This document shows, piece by piece, positions 53,928 to 62,696 of a stretch of DNA of 64,000 bases (positions within the stretch are counted from its first letter, which is position 1; each line of letters opens with the position of its first letter). The DNA lies in the NCBI GenBank assembly GCA_963847345.1, contig CAWJZU010000022.1:62001-126000 (forward strand). Reading direction: 5' to 3'. The position numbers were made by a program, and so were the translations under genes. This DNA is from DATARH01 sp963847345 (lineage in GTDB: Bacteria > Pseudomonadota > Alphaproteobacteria > ATCC43930 > CGMCC-115725). The notes below the pieces were generated by a model. The model was not told the DNA's origin, made no database searches, and saw nothing but the letters and a program-made list of their open reading frames with translations.

Positions 53928-55321
53928 AGCCGCTCAATCCGATCGTCATCTCCGGGCGCGAGGTGCTGCCGCTCGTCGAAGGCGGCAAGGGCATCTCGAT
54001 CTCGAATGGCGAGAGTTCGGGGGCCTGGGCCGCCTCGGGCGGAGTCGGCACCTTTTCCGGCGTGAACGCCGACAGCTACGGCGAAGCCGGCGAGCTGATC
54101 CCGCAGGTCTATCACGGCCGCACCCGGCGCGAGCGCCACGAGGAACTGGTCGCCTACGCGATCGAGGGCGGCATCCATCAGGCACGCGTCGCGTATGAGC
54201 GCTCGAACGGTCAGGGCCGCATCCACATGAACGTCCTGTGGGAAATGGCGGCCGCCGAGCGGGTGCTGCATGGGGTGCTCGAAGGTGCGCGCGGCCTGAT
54301 TCACGGCGTCACCTGCGGCGCCGGCATGCCATACAAGATCGCCGAGATCTCGGCGCGATACGGCATCTACTACTATCCGATCGTATCGTCGGCGCGCGCG
54401 TTTCGCGCGCTGTGGAAGCGCGCCTACCACAAGTTTCGGGACTGGCTCGGCGGCGTCGTCTACGAGGACCCGTGGCTGGCCGGTGGCCATAACGGGCTAT
54501 CCAACATCGAGGATCCGGAACAGCCGGAGCTGCCTTATCCGCGGGTCCGCGAATTGCGCGGATTGATGAGCGAATTCGGTCTCGCCGAGACGCCGATCTT
54601 CATGGCTGGCGGGGTGTGGTATCTGCGCGAATGGGGGGACTGGATCGACAATCCCGAGCTCGGTCCCGTCGCGTTCCAGTTCGGCACGCGCCCGCTGCTG
54701 ACCCGCGAGAGCCCGATTTCCGATGCCTGGAAGTCCAGGCTGGTGACGCTGCGCGAAGGCGAGGTTTATCTCAACCGCTTCAGCCCGACCGGATTTTACT
54801 CGTCCGCGGTGCGCAACGGCTTCCTTCAGGAGCTGCAGCAGCGTTCGGAGCGTCAGGTCGCCTATGCGGTCGAGCCCGTTGGCGAGCACGTCGCGCCGTT
54901 TCATGTCGGCGCCCGTGGCCGCCTCGTCTATCTGACCCCGCATGACCGCGAGTCGGCGAGAGGCTGGGTAGCCGAGGGATTTACCGAGGCGCTGCGCACG
55001 CCCAATTCGACGCTGATCTTCGTTACCCCGGCAAAGGCGCTCGAAATTCGCAACGACCAGATCAACTGCATGGGGTGTCTCAGCGCCTGTCAGTTCTCCA
55101 ACTGGGCGCAGAACGAGCAGGGTTCCACCGGCAAGAAGGCAGATCCGCGCAGCTTCTGCATCCAGAAGACATTGCAGGCGATCCGGCACTCCGACGATGT
55201 CGCATTCCAGCTGATGTTTGCCGGACACAACGCTTTCCGCTTCGCTAGCGACCCGTTTTACGCGAACGGGTATGTCCCGACCGTCCGGGAACTGGTGGAA
55301 CGCGTGCAGACCGGCGATTGA
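53924..55321 (+). CDS. Flavin-dependent oxidoreductase, nitronate monooxygenase-like
   Basis: A 465-residue barrel enzyme of the 2-nitropropane dioxygenase/enoyl-reductase FMN group: GARGLIHGVTCGAGMPYKIA, PIFMAGGVWYLREWGD and GPVAFQFGTRPLLT are barrel and phosphate-binding segments. A C-terminal extension of about 130 residues contains CMGCLSACQFSNW, whose cysteines may bind a metal or form disulphides. GTG start at 53924 overlapping the phosphodiesterase stop, so translationally coupled. Substrate unknown. Confidence 0.78.
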   Translation: MKPLNPIVISGREVLPLVEGGKGISISNGESSGAWAASGGVGTFSGVNADSYGEAGELIPQVYHGRTRRERHEELVAYAIEGGIHQARVAYERSNGQGRIHMNVLWEMAAAERVLHGVLEGARGLIHGVTCGAGMPYKIAEISARYGIYYYPIVSSARAFRALWKRAYHKFRDWLGGVVYEDPWLAGGHNGLSNIEDPEQPELPYPRVRELRGLMSEFGLAETPIFMAGGVWYLREWGDWIDNPELGPVAFQFGTRPLLTRESPISDAWKSRLVTLREGEVYLNRFSPTGFYSSAVRNGFLQELQQRSERQVAYAVEPVGEHVAPFHVGARGRLVYLTPHDRESARGWVAEGFTEALRTPNSTLIFVTPAKALEIRNDQINCMGCLSACQFSNWAQNEQGSTGKKADPRSFCIQKTLQAIRHSDDVAFQLMFAGHNAFRFASDPFYANGYVPTVRELVERVQTGD

Positions 55322-55372
55322 GACGGCTTCCAGAGTCTTTATTTCGCTCACATCGGCGCCTATATCAGCGTC

Positions 55373-55808
55373 ATGAATGTGCCGCCGATGTGCCCTAATT
55401 TAGCTGAGCGTCTGCGCGCGGCGGGGCTGCGCCCGACGCGGCAGCGTCTTGCTCTCGCCCGCCTGCTGTTCGAGGGGGTCGATCGCCATGTAACCGCCGA
55501 GCACCTGCACGGCGAGGCGGAGGCCCACGCGATTCCTGTCTCGCTGGCGACCGTCTACAACACGCTGCACCAATTCACCGCCGTCGGGATGTTGCGCGAG
55601 GTCGTGGTCGAACCCGGACGGTCCTATTTCGATACCAATGTGTCGGATCACCATCACTTCTTTTGCGAGTCGACCGGCCGCTTGCAGGATATACCCGGCG
55701 AGCTGGTCATGGTTGGCCAGTTGCCGCAGCCGCCCAGAGGGGGCCGAGATCCGTCGCGTCGACGTGATCATCCGCATCCGCCGCGATCCGGCGACGCCAT
55801 CGCCATAG
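55373..55808 (+). CDS. irr: Iron response regulator Irr (Fur family), frameshift at C-terminus
   Basis: Haem-responsive Fur-family regulator. The helix-turn-helix is GLRPTRQRLALARLLF ... SLATVYNTLHQF, and the Irr-type histidine run H93-H95 (DHHHFF) lies in the dimer domain. The frame shifts near 55735: one extra base before EGAEIRRVDVIIRIRR, after which the protein should end at 55808 (about 145 residues). As read it ends at 55813 with an altered tail. Probably a sequence error. An ICE-like palindrome starts two bases after the stop. Confidence 0.85.
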
Positions 55809-55809
55809 G

Positions 55810-55824
55810 TTAGAATCGTTCTAA
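55810..55824. promoter_or_regulatory. ICE-like operator (putative Irr site)
   Basis: TTAGAATCGTTCTAA is a perfect inverted repeat (six-base arms, three-base spacer) that fits the iron control element recognised by Irr. It lies between irr and the rubrerythrin gene, about 125 bases before the rubrerythrin start. A possible -35 TTGACT (55831-55836) follows, with a weak -10 near 55854-55860. Suggests iron-dependent control of the rubrerythrin operon. Confidence 0.75.
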
Positions 55825-55950
55825 GAACGGTTGACTCGTATTCGGCGGGTCCCCATACATAGCAGGTCGGCATTAGGCGGCCGGGAGCGTGAGGCGCAGG
55901 CTTCCGACCCTGTTCGCCGCACGGCCCGCTCGCGCAGCATGGAGGGAAGC

Positions 55951-56370
55951 ATGGCGTCTCTGAAGGGTTCGAAGACCGAGGAAAATTTGAAGGCAGCATT
56001 CGCCGGCGAAAGCCAGGCCAACCGCCGCTACCTGTATTTCGCACAGAAGGCCGACGTCGAAGGATACAATGATGTTTCCGCGGTGTTCCGCTCGACCGCC
56101 GAAGGCGAGACCGGCCACGCGCATGGCCATCTCGAATTTCTCGAAGAAGTCGGCGACCCGGCAACCGGTCAGCCGATCGGTGCCACCGGCGATAATCTGA
56201 AGGCCGCGATTGCCGGCGAGACACACGAATACACCGACATGTATCCGGGCATGGCGCGCACCGCCCGCCAGGAAGGCTTCGACGAGATCGCCGACTGGTT
56301 CGAAACCCTGGCAAAGGCCGAGAAGTCACACGCCGGCCGTTTCCAGCGCGCCCTCGACACGCTGGCCTAA
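55951..56370 (+). CDS. Rubrerythrin
   Basis: A 139-residue di-iron four-helix protein without a rubredoxin domain. Helix motifs ENLKAAFAGESQANRRYLYF, EGETGHAHGHLEFLEEVG, AAIAGETHEYTDMYPGMA and AKAEKSHAGRF carry the Glu/His ligands. It reduces hydrogen peroxide or stores iron in relatives. GGAGGG lies before ATG 55951. It is followed by an Fe-S oxidoreductase and DUF3501 on the same strand; an ICE-like box lies upstream. Confidence 0.92.
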   Translation: MASLKGSKTEENLKAAFAGESQANRRYLYFAQKADVEGYNDVSAVFRSTAEGETGHAHGHLEFLEEVGDPATGQPIGATGDNLKAAIAGETHEYTDMYPGMARTARQEGFDEIADWFETLAKAEKSHAGRFQRALDTLA

Positions 56371-56535
56371 GACCCAGTCCGCTTTCCAGGACCAAAGGTT
56401 GCGGGAATAGCGATAACCGGCAGGGGCGCGGGGGCGACGGCTTTCGCGCCCTTTTACATCAGCCTCCGCCCCCCGACCGTTCGCGACAATGGCAGGTGGG
56501 CGAGCAGTCCGGAAACATACCGGCAGAGGAATCGG

Positions 56536-57903
56536 ATGCGAGAAGGCAGTCTCGACGCGCCGACGCGTCACGTGATCCGCTGGCAGGATCCCGATTTCAC
56601 CGACCGGGAGAAGACCGAGGCGGAGATGCGGCGCATCTTCGATATCTGTCATGGCTGCCGGCGCTGCTTCAATTTGTGCGACGCGTTCCCGCGGCTGTTC
56701 GATTTGATCGACAATTCCTCGACCGGCGAACTCGACGGGGTACCCGTCGCCGAATATCAGCAGGTCGCGGACGCCTGCACGCTGTGCGACATGTGCTTCA
56801 TGACGAAGTGCCCCTACGTGCCACCGCACGAATTCGACCTCGATTTTCCGCATGTCATGCTGCGCTACCGGGCGGTTGAGCACAACGAAGGGCGGGTGCG
56901 TTGGGCCCGCGGCGAACTCGGCAAAACCGACCGCAATGGAACGCTCGCGCGCTTTCTGGCGCCGCTGGCGAATTGGGGCAGCAAGCGCGACAACCGCCTG
57001 ACCCGGCCGATCCTCGAAAAGATTGCCGATGTCGATCGCAGTGCCGACCTGCCGAAATACAACCGCAGCACCTTTGTGGCGCGCGCCCGCCGCAACCCGC
57101 CGGAGATCGACACGAGCGCCCCGGCCGCCGGGCGCAAGGCCGTGCTCTACGCGACCTGTTTCGTCAACTACAACAACCCGAGCATCGGCGAGGCGATGCA
57201 GGCCGTCCTCGCTCGCAACGGGGTGGAGACGCAGGCTGTCTATCCCGGCTGCTGTCGCATGCCGCAACTGGAGGCCGGCGATCTCGCCAAGGTCGCTAAG
57301 GCGGCGCATGAGGTCGCAACCGCACTCGGTCCCTATATCGACGAGGGTTATGACATTGTCGCGCTGGTGCCTTCCTGCGCGCTGATGTTCAAGTTTGAGT
57401 GGCCGTTGATCGCGCCGGATGATTCCGCGGTCAAAAAATTGGCGGAGGCGACGTTCGACGCCGCCGAATACATCGTCGACATTGCCCGCACCGAGGGGCT
57501 CGCGCCGGGCCTGGAGCCGCTCGATGGCGGAGTCACGCTGCACATCGCCTGCCACGCGCGGGCCCAGAATATGGGCCAGAAGGCGACCGAAATGCTGCGC
57601 CTCATCCCCGAGACGCCGGTCAGCGTGATCGAGCGCTGCTCCGGTCATGGCGGTTCGTGGGGCGTCATGAAAGGCAATTTCGAAACCGCACTAAAGGTGG
57701 GCCGGCCGGTGTTTCGCCAGGCGCTGCGCGATCCGAAGCCGCATATCGCCTCGGAATGCCCGCTCGCCGCGATGCACATCCTGCGAGGGATGCAGATGCA
57801 GGCCAAGGACGAACCATTGCCGGCCCAACCCGAACACCCGATCGAGCTGCTCGCACGCGCCTACGGGATCGTGACGAGCCTCGAACCCCCCGCGAGGCGA
57901 TGA
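56536..57903 (+). CDS. GlpC/HdrD-like Fe-S oxidoreductase
   Basis: A 455-residue protein with two [4Fe-4S] sites: C38, C41, C44, C48 (CHGCRRCFNLC) and C81, C84, C87, C92 (CTLCDMCFMTKC). The C-terminal half has two cysteine-rich CCG-type motifs, YPGCCRMPQ and ASECPLAAMHI. Such proteins pass electrons to partner flavoproteins. Its fixed position between rubrerythrin and DUF3501 suggests it reduces the rubrerythrin. Starts 165 bases after rubrerythrin; DUF3501 follows 13 bases later. Confidence 0.88.
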   Translation: MREGSLDAPTRHVIRWQDPDFTDREKTEAEMRRIFDICHGCRRCFNLCDAFPRLFDLIDNSSTGELDGVPVAEYQQVADACTLCDMCFMTKCPYVPPHEFDLDFPHVMLRYRAVEHNEGRVRWARGELGKTDRNGTLARFLAPLANWGSKRDNRLTRPILEKIADVDRSADLPKYNRSTFVARARRNPPEIDTSAPAAGRKAVLYATCFVNYNNPSIGEAMQAVLARNGVETQAVYPGCCRMPQLEAGDLAKVAKAAHEVATALGPYIDEGYDIVALVPSCALMFKFEWPLIAPDDSAVKKLAEATFDAAEYIVDIARTEGLAPGLEPLDGGVTLHIACHARAQNMGQKATEMLRLIPETPVSVIERCSGHGGSWGVMKGNFETALKVGRPVFRQALRDPKPHIASECPLAAMHILRGMQMQAKDEPLPAQPEHPIELLARAYGIVTSLEPPARR

Positions 57904-57916
57904 ACGGGAGGACGCG

Positions 57917-58522
57917 ATGACCACGCCGCAATCCGGGACCCGGCGACGGCTGACCCGCGCCGACATCCTGCCGCTCGATCAATACGCGAAGATCCGCCGG
58001 CAGCGCCGTGCCGAAATCTCCGAGATCAAGAAGCGCCGGCGTGTCGAGGTCGGCCCGTACGCAACGTTCTATTTCGAGAATTTCGACACGATGTGGCAGC
58101 AAGTCCAGGAGATGCTGTACATCGAGAAGGGCGGCGAAGCTCAGATTAAGGATGAACTTGAAGCCTACAACCCGCTGATTCCTCGGGGACGTGAGCTCGT
58201 CGCCACGGTCATGTTCGAAATTGAAGACGCTGTGCGGCGCGCTCGTGAGCTGGCCCGGCTCGGCGGCATCGAAAACCATGTCTTTGTCGAGATCGGCGGC
58301 GACAGCATCCGCGGCGAGCCCGATCCGACCCGCGAGAACACGAGCCCGGACGGCAAGGCGTCGTCAGTCCAGTTTGTGCGGTTCCCGTTCTCGCCGGCAC
58401 AGATTGCCGATTTCAAGGTGCCCGGCGCCCGCGTGCTGGTCGGCTTCGATCACCCGAATTACGCTCACATGGCGACGATGCCCGAGCCGGTCCGCGCCGC
58501 GCTGTCCGAGGATTTCGACTAG
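57917..58522 (+). CDS. DUF3501 family protein
   Basis: A 201-residue protein. LTRADILPLDQYAKIRRQRR, VEVGPYATFYFENFDTMWQQ and YIEKGG are diagnostic for DUF3501. Function unknown; it is regularly found after rubrerythrin and the Fe-S protein, as here. No signal peptide. GGAGGACGC lies before the ATG. Confidence 0.9.
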   Translation: MTTPQSGTRRRLTRADILPLDQYAKIRRQRRAEISEIKKRRRVEVGPYATFYFENFDTMWQQVQEMLYIEKGGEAQIKDELEAYNPLIPRGRELVATVMFEIEDAVRRARELARLGGIENHVFVEIGGDSIRGEPDPTRENTSPDGKASSVQFVRFPFSPAQIADFKVPGARVLVGFDHPNYAHMATMPEPVRAALSEDFD

Positions 58523-58606
58523 ACCGGTTCCGCGACTGCGCTACTCTGGAGCATTCGGGCGGATTTAGGCGGACAACGCCTCGCCCGCCACTGAGGGAGG
58601 TGCGCC

Positions 58607-58900
58607 GTGCCGACCTATGTGATGCTCGCGAATTGGACCGACCAGGGCGCCCGCAACGTCAAGGAATCGCCGCGCCGGCTCGAAGCCGCTAAAAAGTCGC
58701 TGACCGAAATGGGCGGCGAGTTCCGCTCGATCTACATGACCCTCGGCGACTATGATCTCGTGCTGGTTTATGACGCGCCCGATGACGCCGTCGCGGCGCG
58801 CTTCTCGCTGGTGCTGGCGCAAATGGGTTCGGTGCGAACTCGTACCCTGAAGGCCTTTCCCGAGGCTGCCTATCGCGAGATCATCCACTCGCTCGGCTGA
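58607..58900 (+). CDS. GYD domain protein
   Basis: A 97-residue ferredoxin-like-fold protein: YVMLANWTDQGARNVKESPR then the GYD-type LGDYDLVLVYDAPD and the helix AVAARFSLVLAQMGSVRTRT. Family function unknown. GTG start 58607 preceded by GGGAGGTGC, a strong ribosome site. Confidence 0.88.
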   Translation: MPTYVMLANWTDQGARNVKESPRRLEAAKKSLTEMGGEFRSIYMTLGDYDLVLVYDAPDDAVAARFSLVLAQMGSVRTRTLKAFPEAAYREIIHSLG

Positions 58901-59004
58901 TGATCGCAGCCCTTTCGGGGTGCGACATCCTGTCCTATCATTGGTGTCAGACGCGGCTGTCTGGCATGGCCGATGGCAGCCGTCCACGTTCAGGAGGATA
59001 TCCA

Positions 59005-59436
59005 ATGAACGTCGAGACGATTCTGCGCAACAAGGGAAGCTGGGTCGCAACGATCAGGCCGGACGCGACGATGGCCGAGGCGGTCGGGATGCTCAACCGG
59101 GAGCATATCGGCGCGCTTGTCGTCAGCGAGGACGGCGACAGCGTCGATGGCGTGCTCTCCGAACGCGACGTCGTGACCGCGCTCGGCGAATACGGGGCGG
59201 CGCTGCTGTCACGCACCGTCGACGAGATCATGACCCGCGACGTCGTCACCTGCGATCCGGCCGATACGGTTCAGGTGTTGATGGCGGAAATGACGAACCG
59301 GCGATTCCGCCATTTTCCGGTCGTCACGGACGGCAGGCTGTGCGGCATCGTCAGCATCGGCGATCTGGTAAAAAACCGGCTCGACGAGGTCGAGTTCGAG
59401 GCGACTTCGCTTCGCTCGTTCATCGCCGGCGGGTGA
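59005..59436 (+). CDS. CBS domain pair protein
   Basis: A 143-residue protein made of two CBS domains (about 8-65 and 75-130): ATMAEAVGMLNREHIGALVV and DTVQVLMAEMTNRRFRHFPV. Such proteins bind adenine nucleotides and regulate partners. CAGGAGGA stands before ATG 59005; the in-frame upstream ATG at 58900 would add an unlikely N-terminus. Convergent with the hydrolase. Confidence 0.88.
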   Translation: MNVETILRNKGSWVATIRPDATMAEAVGMLNREHIGALVVSEDGDSVDGVLSERDVVTALGEYGAALLSRTVDEIMTRDVVTCDPADTVQVLMAEMTNRRFRHFPVVTDGRLCGIVSIGDLVKNRLDEVEFEATSLRSFIAGG

Positions 59437-59456
59437 GCCGGTCTCCGGGGTAAGTC

Positions 59457-60278
59457 TCAGGGGTGAATCGCTGTTTCGGTACGGCTGATCAGGAACGCCT
59501 CGTGGCGATCGAGGAAGTCGGTCACGACCTCGACAAATGCCTCGGGCCGCTCGGCGCCGATCGCGTGCCCGGCGTCATACACCAGCACGAGATGACCGCT
59601 CGGCAGCAGCTCCTTGTAGTGGCGACCCATCTCGGGCGGGATCACCCGGTCGAGCGTCCCGAATAAGACCAAGGTCGGCGTGCTGAGCCGGCGCATCGCC
59701 GCTTCCAGCTCGGCGTCGCGGTTGGGGCCGATCAGCCGCTTGACCAAGCGCAGCTGTTTCGCCTGCACGTCCGGATCGACAGCCGACAGCGGTGGCATGC
59801 GCTCCGGATGGGCGTAGAGCCGGGCCGCCACCTGCTCGGGGGTTCCGGAAGCCGGCGCCGTACCCGACGGCCGGATCGCGGCCGGGGCCTCGAGCACCAG
59901 TGCGCGGACCCGCTCCGGATGCTGGACCGCCAGCCATAGAGCGGCCTTGCCGCCGAACGAGGTTCCCATCAGATCGAAGCGGTCGAGGCCGAGCCCATCA
60001 GCGGCCTTGACGATCGTTGCCGCCAATTCCGGCATCGTGCGCGTCCGGGTGTTCTCCTCGGATAACCCGAAACCGGGCATCTCGATCGCAATAACACGGT
60101 ACCGCGCCGCCAACAGATCGTGCGCCGCGTTCAGGCGCAAGCCGCCGGCACCATGCAGATGCATGAGGGGCATCCCCTGCCCCGCCTCGCGATAGCGGAT
60201 GCGGAACCCGTCGGCCTCGACAAACCCCTCGCGGAAGGAGCCGCCCGGAGAAGCCGCATTCTGTTGCTGGTCCGACAC
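59457..60278 (-). CDS. Alpha/beta hydrolase
   Basis: A 273-residue hydrolase. MHLHGAGGL holds the oxyanion hole, DLMGTSFGGKAAL the nucleophile, and DAGHAIGAERPEAFVEVV the catalytic His. GTG start 60278 is preferred because GGAGG lies just upstream; a TTG at 60296 would overlap the preceding gene. Follows the LLM gene on the same strand by 14 bases, suggesting an operon and a joint catabolic role. Confidence 0.85.
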   Translation of the reverse strand: MSDQQQNAASPGGSFREGFVEADGFRIRYREAGQGMPLMHLHGAGGLRLNAAHDLLAARYRVIAIEMPGFGLSEENTRTRTMPELAATIVKAADGLGLDRFDLMGTSFGGKAALWLAVQHPERVRALVLEAPAAIRPSGTAPASGTPEQVAARLYAHPERMPPLSAVDPDVQAKQLRLVKRLIGPNRDAELEAAMRRLSTPTLVLFGTLDRVIPPEMGRHYKELLPSGHLVLVYDAGHAIGAERPEAFVEVVTDFLDRHEAFLISRTETAIHP

Positions 60279-60292
60279 GTGGCGTCCTCCGG

Positions 60293-61375
60293 TCAAATCT
60301 CACGAATGCGCGGCAACACCTTGCGGCCGAACAGATCGAGCAACTCCATCATCGCGTCGGTGTCGGCGGTGCCGGGATCGGCCAGCGACAAGTCGAGCAC
60401 GCCGGCCCCAATCTCCTCTCGCGCTTGGCGGATTTGATCGACAATGCGGTCAGGGCCGCCGCAGAAGCTGATCGGCAACACGCCGCCGACATTGGCCGGA
60501 CGTTGCTGGCCGCCGACATTACGCTGGTCCCGCTCGATCAGCGCGCTGCGCAATCCCGGGCTGATCGGGAACGGCGCCTGCGAATTGGCGCTGCGCCGCG
60601 CCAGCGCGACATCGGCCGCATCGTCGGTCTCGGCGAGGATCATATTGGCGCGCCAGATGATGTCGTCCGGCCCCGGCTCCCAACCATATTCGGCGCAGCG
60701 CTTGCGATAATACCCGGTGGACTGAGCCATCAGCGCGACCGTGCCGTAGGAGACGCCGAGCCCGATGCGGTGCCGCGCCGCGAAATCGGCCGCCTCGGCG
60801 CTGACCCCGAGCGCGTAGGTCGTCGGATAGGGCTCGGTCTGCGGCCGCGGCCAGATCGACACGGTGCGGTATTTGAAATACCGCCCCTGCCACCCGAACG
60901 GCTGCGGCTCGCTCCATGCCTTGAGGATCAGCTCCATGCCCTCGTCGGTGCGCTCGCGCGCTTCCTTCGGGTTCAGGTCGTAGCTGAGATATTCGTTGGT
61001 CGTGCCGCGCAACAGTCCGAACACGAAGCGGCCGGGACGCATCGTGTCGAGCATCGCCAGTTCCTCGGCGACCCGGATCGGGTTGCTAACCGGCACGATC
61101 GGACCCAACAGCGCGATCTTGATCGTATCAACCTGGCTCGCCAGAAACGCGGCCGAAAGCGGCGGCGACGGGGTCAGGATGCGTGGCGAATAATGGTGCT
61201 CGGACAGGCTGATCCAGTCGAAGCCGAGCTTCTCGACAAACCGGGCGCGCTCGACCATGCCGTGAAACGCCTGGGCGCCGAGCGCCGGGTCGTAGGCGGC
61301 GGGCGGCACCGGCCATTGGCGCGGCGTGTCGGGCCCGACCGCGTAACGGCCAGTTTCGAAAAACGAGACCTTCAT
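60293..61375 (-). CDS. LLM class flavin-dependent oxidoreductase
   Basis: A 360-residue luciferase-like monooxygenase: LGFDWISLSEHHYSPRILTP, ALLGPIVPVSNPIRVAEELA, GRFVFGLLRGT and TYALGVSAEAADFAA are typical of the family. ATG 61375 is supported by AAGGAG nearby; the ORF could start at 61426 but the conserved N-terminus MKVSFFETGRY is at the inner ATG. Divergent from the VOC gene. Substrate unknown. Confidence 0.87.
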   Translation of the reverse strand: MKVSFFETGRYAVGPDTPRQWPVPPAAYDPALGAQAFHGMVERARFVEKLGFDWISLSEHHYSPRILTPSPPLSAAFLASQVDTIKIALLGPIVPVSNPIRVAEELAMLDTMRPGRFVFGLLRGTTNEYLSYDLNPKEARERTDEGMELILKAWSEPQPFGWQGRYFKYRTVSIWPRPQTEPYPTTYALGVSAEAADFAARHRIGLGVSYGTVALMAQSTGYYRKRCAEYGWEPGPDDIIWRANMILAETDDAADVALARRSANSQAPFPISPGLRSALIERDQRNVGGQQRPANVGGVLPISFCGGPDRIVDQIRQAREEIGAGVLDLSLADPGTADTDAMMELLDLFGRKVLPRIREI

Positions 61376-61545
61376 CGCCGTGTACTCCTTGCGCCGAGCT
61401 GCCCGGACGCTCAGAAAGGTTAGCACTCCACGCGGTTACTGACGAGGGCGGGATTGGCATCGATGCTGACAACGGTTGCAGGCGCCGCCGCGAAGGATTG
61501 ATATACTTGCCGCGGGTAACCAAACCGTCACGAGAGGACGTCGAA

Positions 61546-61926
61546 ATGCCGATCAACGCGCTGCATCATGTCACGGTCAAGACCGACGATCTCGACGCAA
61601 CCCGCGACTTCTATCGCGAGATTCTGGGCCTCGAAGTGGGATTCCGGCCGGAACTCGGTTTCCCGGGCTACTGGCTCTACTGCGGTCCGGTCCCGGTCGT
61701 GCACCTCGTGCCCCGCGAGAACGCGATCGGCGGCGGTCCGTCGGGCGACACCGGCCCATTTGATCATTTCGCGTTTCTCGCTTCCGACTTCGAGGGGATC
61801 AAGGCCAAGCTCGAACGGAAGAATATCGCATACCGCGAAAACCACATTGCGCAGCCGCCGATCGACCAGCTGTTCATTCCGGACAACAACAACGTCATGG
61901 TAGAGCTGAATTTCCCGCGCGGCTGA
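61546..61926 (+). CDS. VOC family protein (glyoxalase-like)
   Basis: A 126-residue beta-alpha-beta-beta-beta protein: LHHVTVKTDDLDATRDFYRE is the metal-site start, then VVHLVPRENAIGGG, FDHFAFLASDFEGIKAKLE and the late NNNVMVELNF. Likely binds a divalent metal and acts on a small molecule (dioxygenase, glyoxalase or resistance type). GAGAGGACG lies before the ATG. Confidence 0.86.
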   Translation: MPINALHHVTVKTDDLDATRDFYREILGLEVGFRPELGFPGYWLYCGPVPVVHLVPRENAIGGGPSGDTGPFDHFAFLASDFEGIKAKLERKNIAYRENHIAQPPIDQLFIPDNNNVMVELNFPRG

Positions 61927-61952
61927 AGCGCGTCGTCGTACGATCGAGGGGG

Positions 61953-62696
61953 ATGGCAGTGGAGACGGGCGGCGAAGCCGCGCTATATGGGCCGGTCAAG
62001 CGCTTCCTCGAAGCCCGCGGCTATGAAGTCAAGGGCGAGGTGTGCGGCTGCGATCTTGTCGCCCGCCATGTCGACGACCGGGGCGATGACCGCGGTAAAG
62101 AGCCGCCGATAATCGTGGAGCTGAAGCTGCGCTTCACGCTCGCGCTCCTGCTCCAGGGCATCGACCGGCTGGCGATCAGCGAGCGCGTTTACCTCGCGGT
62201 GCCGCGCCCAACGCGCAAAGCGCGCGGGCTATCGCCCGAGGCGCCGGCGATCCGCCGATTGTGCCGTCGCGTCGGGCTCGGGCTGCTCGTGATCAGCCGC
62301 GACAGGGTTGCGGTTGTCGAGGAGCCCGCGCCATACCGGCCGCGCGCGGCGCGGCATCGCAGGCACCGGCTCCTAGCCGAGTTCGGCCGGCGTGCCGGCG
62401 ATCCCAACACCGGAGGATCGAGCCGACGTCCGCTCGTCACCGCCTACCGCCAGGACGCGCTGCGCCTCGTCCGCGTGCTCGCCGAGACCGGTCCGACCCC
62501 GTTAGCCGAACTCCGCGCAACGAGCGGCGTTGTGAGCACCGCCCGTATCCTGCAGCGCAATGTCTACGGCTGGTTCATCCGGGTGAGACGCGGCGTTTAC
62601 GATCTGTCGGTGGGCGGGCACGAAGCGCCGCGGAGATTTGCCGACGCGATGGCGGCGCTTACCGTCTCTACGCTCCCCGAGCGTGTCGCCGCCTGA
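61953..62696 (+). CDS. DUF2161 family (PD-(D/E)XK-like) protein
   Basis: A 247-residue protein. AALYGPVKRFLEARGYEVKG, CDLVARHV, and PIIVELKLRFTLALLLQGIDRL match DUF2161, which is predicted to have a restriction-endonuclease-like core (the D and E-L-K would be the catalytic residues). The C-terminal YRQDALRLVRVLAETGPTPLAEL is a winged-helix-like part. DNA-repair or defence role is only a family-level guess. Overlaps the next gene's start by one base (TGATG). Confidence 0.75.
   Translation: MAVETGGEAALYGPVKRFLEARGYEVKGEVCGCDLVARHVDDRGDDRGKEPPIIVELKLRFTLALLLQGIDRLAISERVYLAVPRPTRKARGLSPEAPAIRRLCRRVGLGLLVISRDRVAVVEEPAPYRPRAARHRRHRLLAEFGRRAGDPNTGGSSRRPLVTAYRQDALRLVRVLAETGPTPLAELRATSGVVSTARILQRNVYGWFIRVRRGVYDLSVGGHEAPRRFADAMAALTVSTLPERVAA

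Noticed and set aside
61420..61440. CIRCE-like half site TTAGCACTC upstream of the LLM gene
   Set aside because: The matching inverted half GAGTGCTAA at nine bases' spacing is absent, so it is not a HrcA operator.
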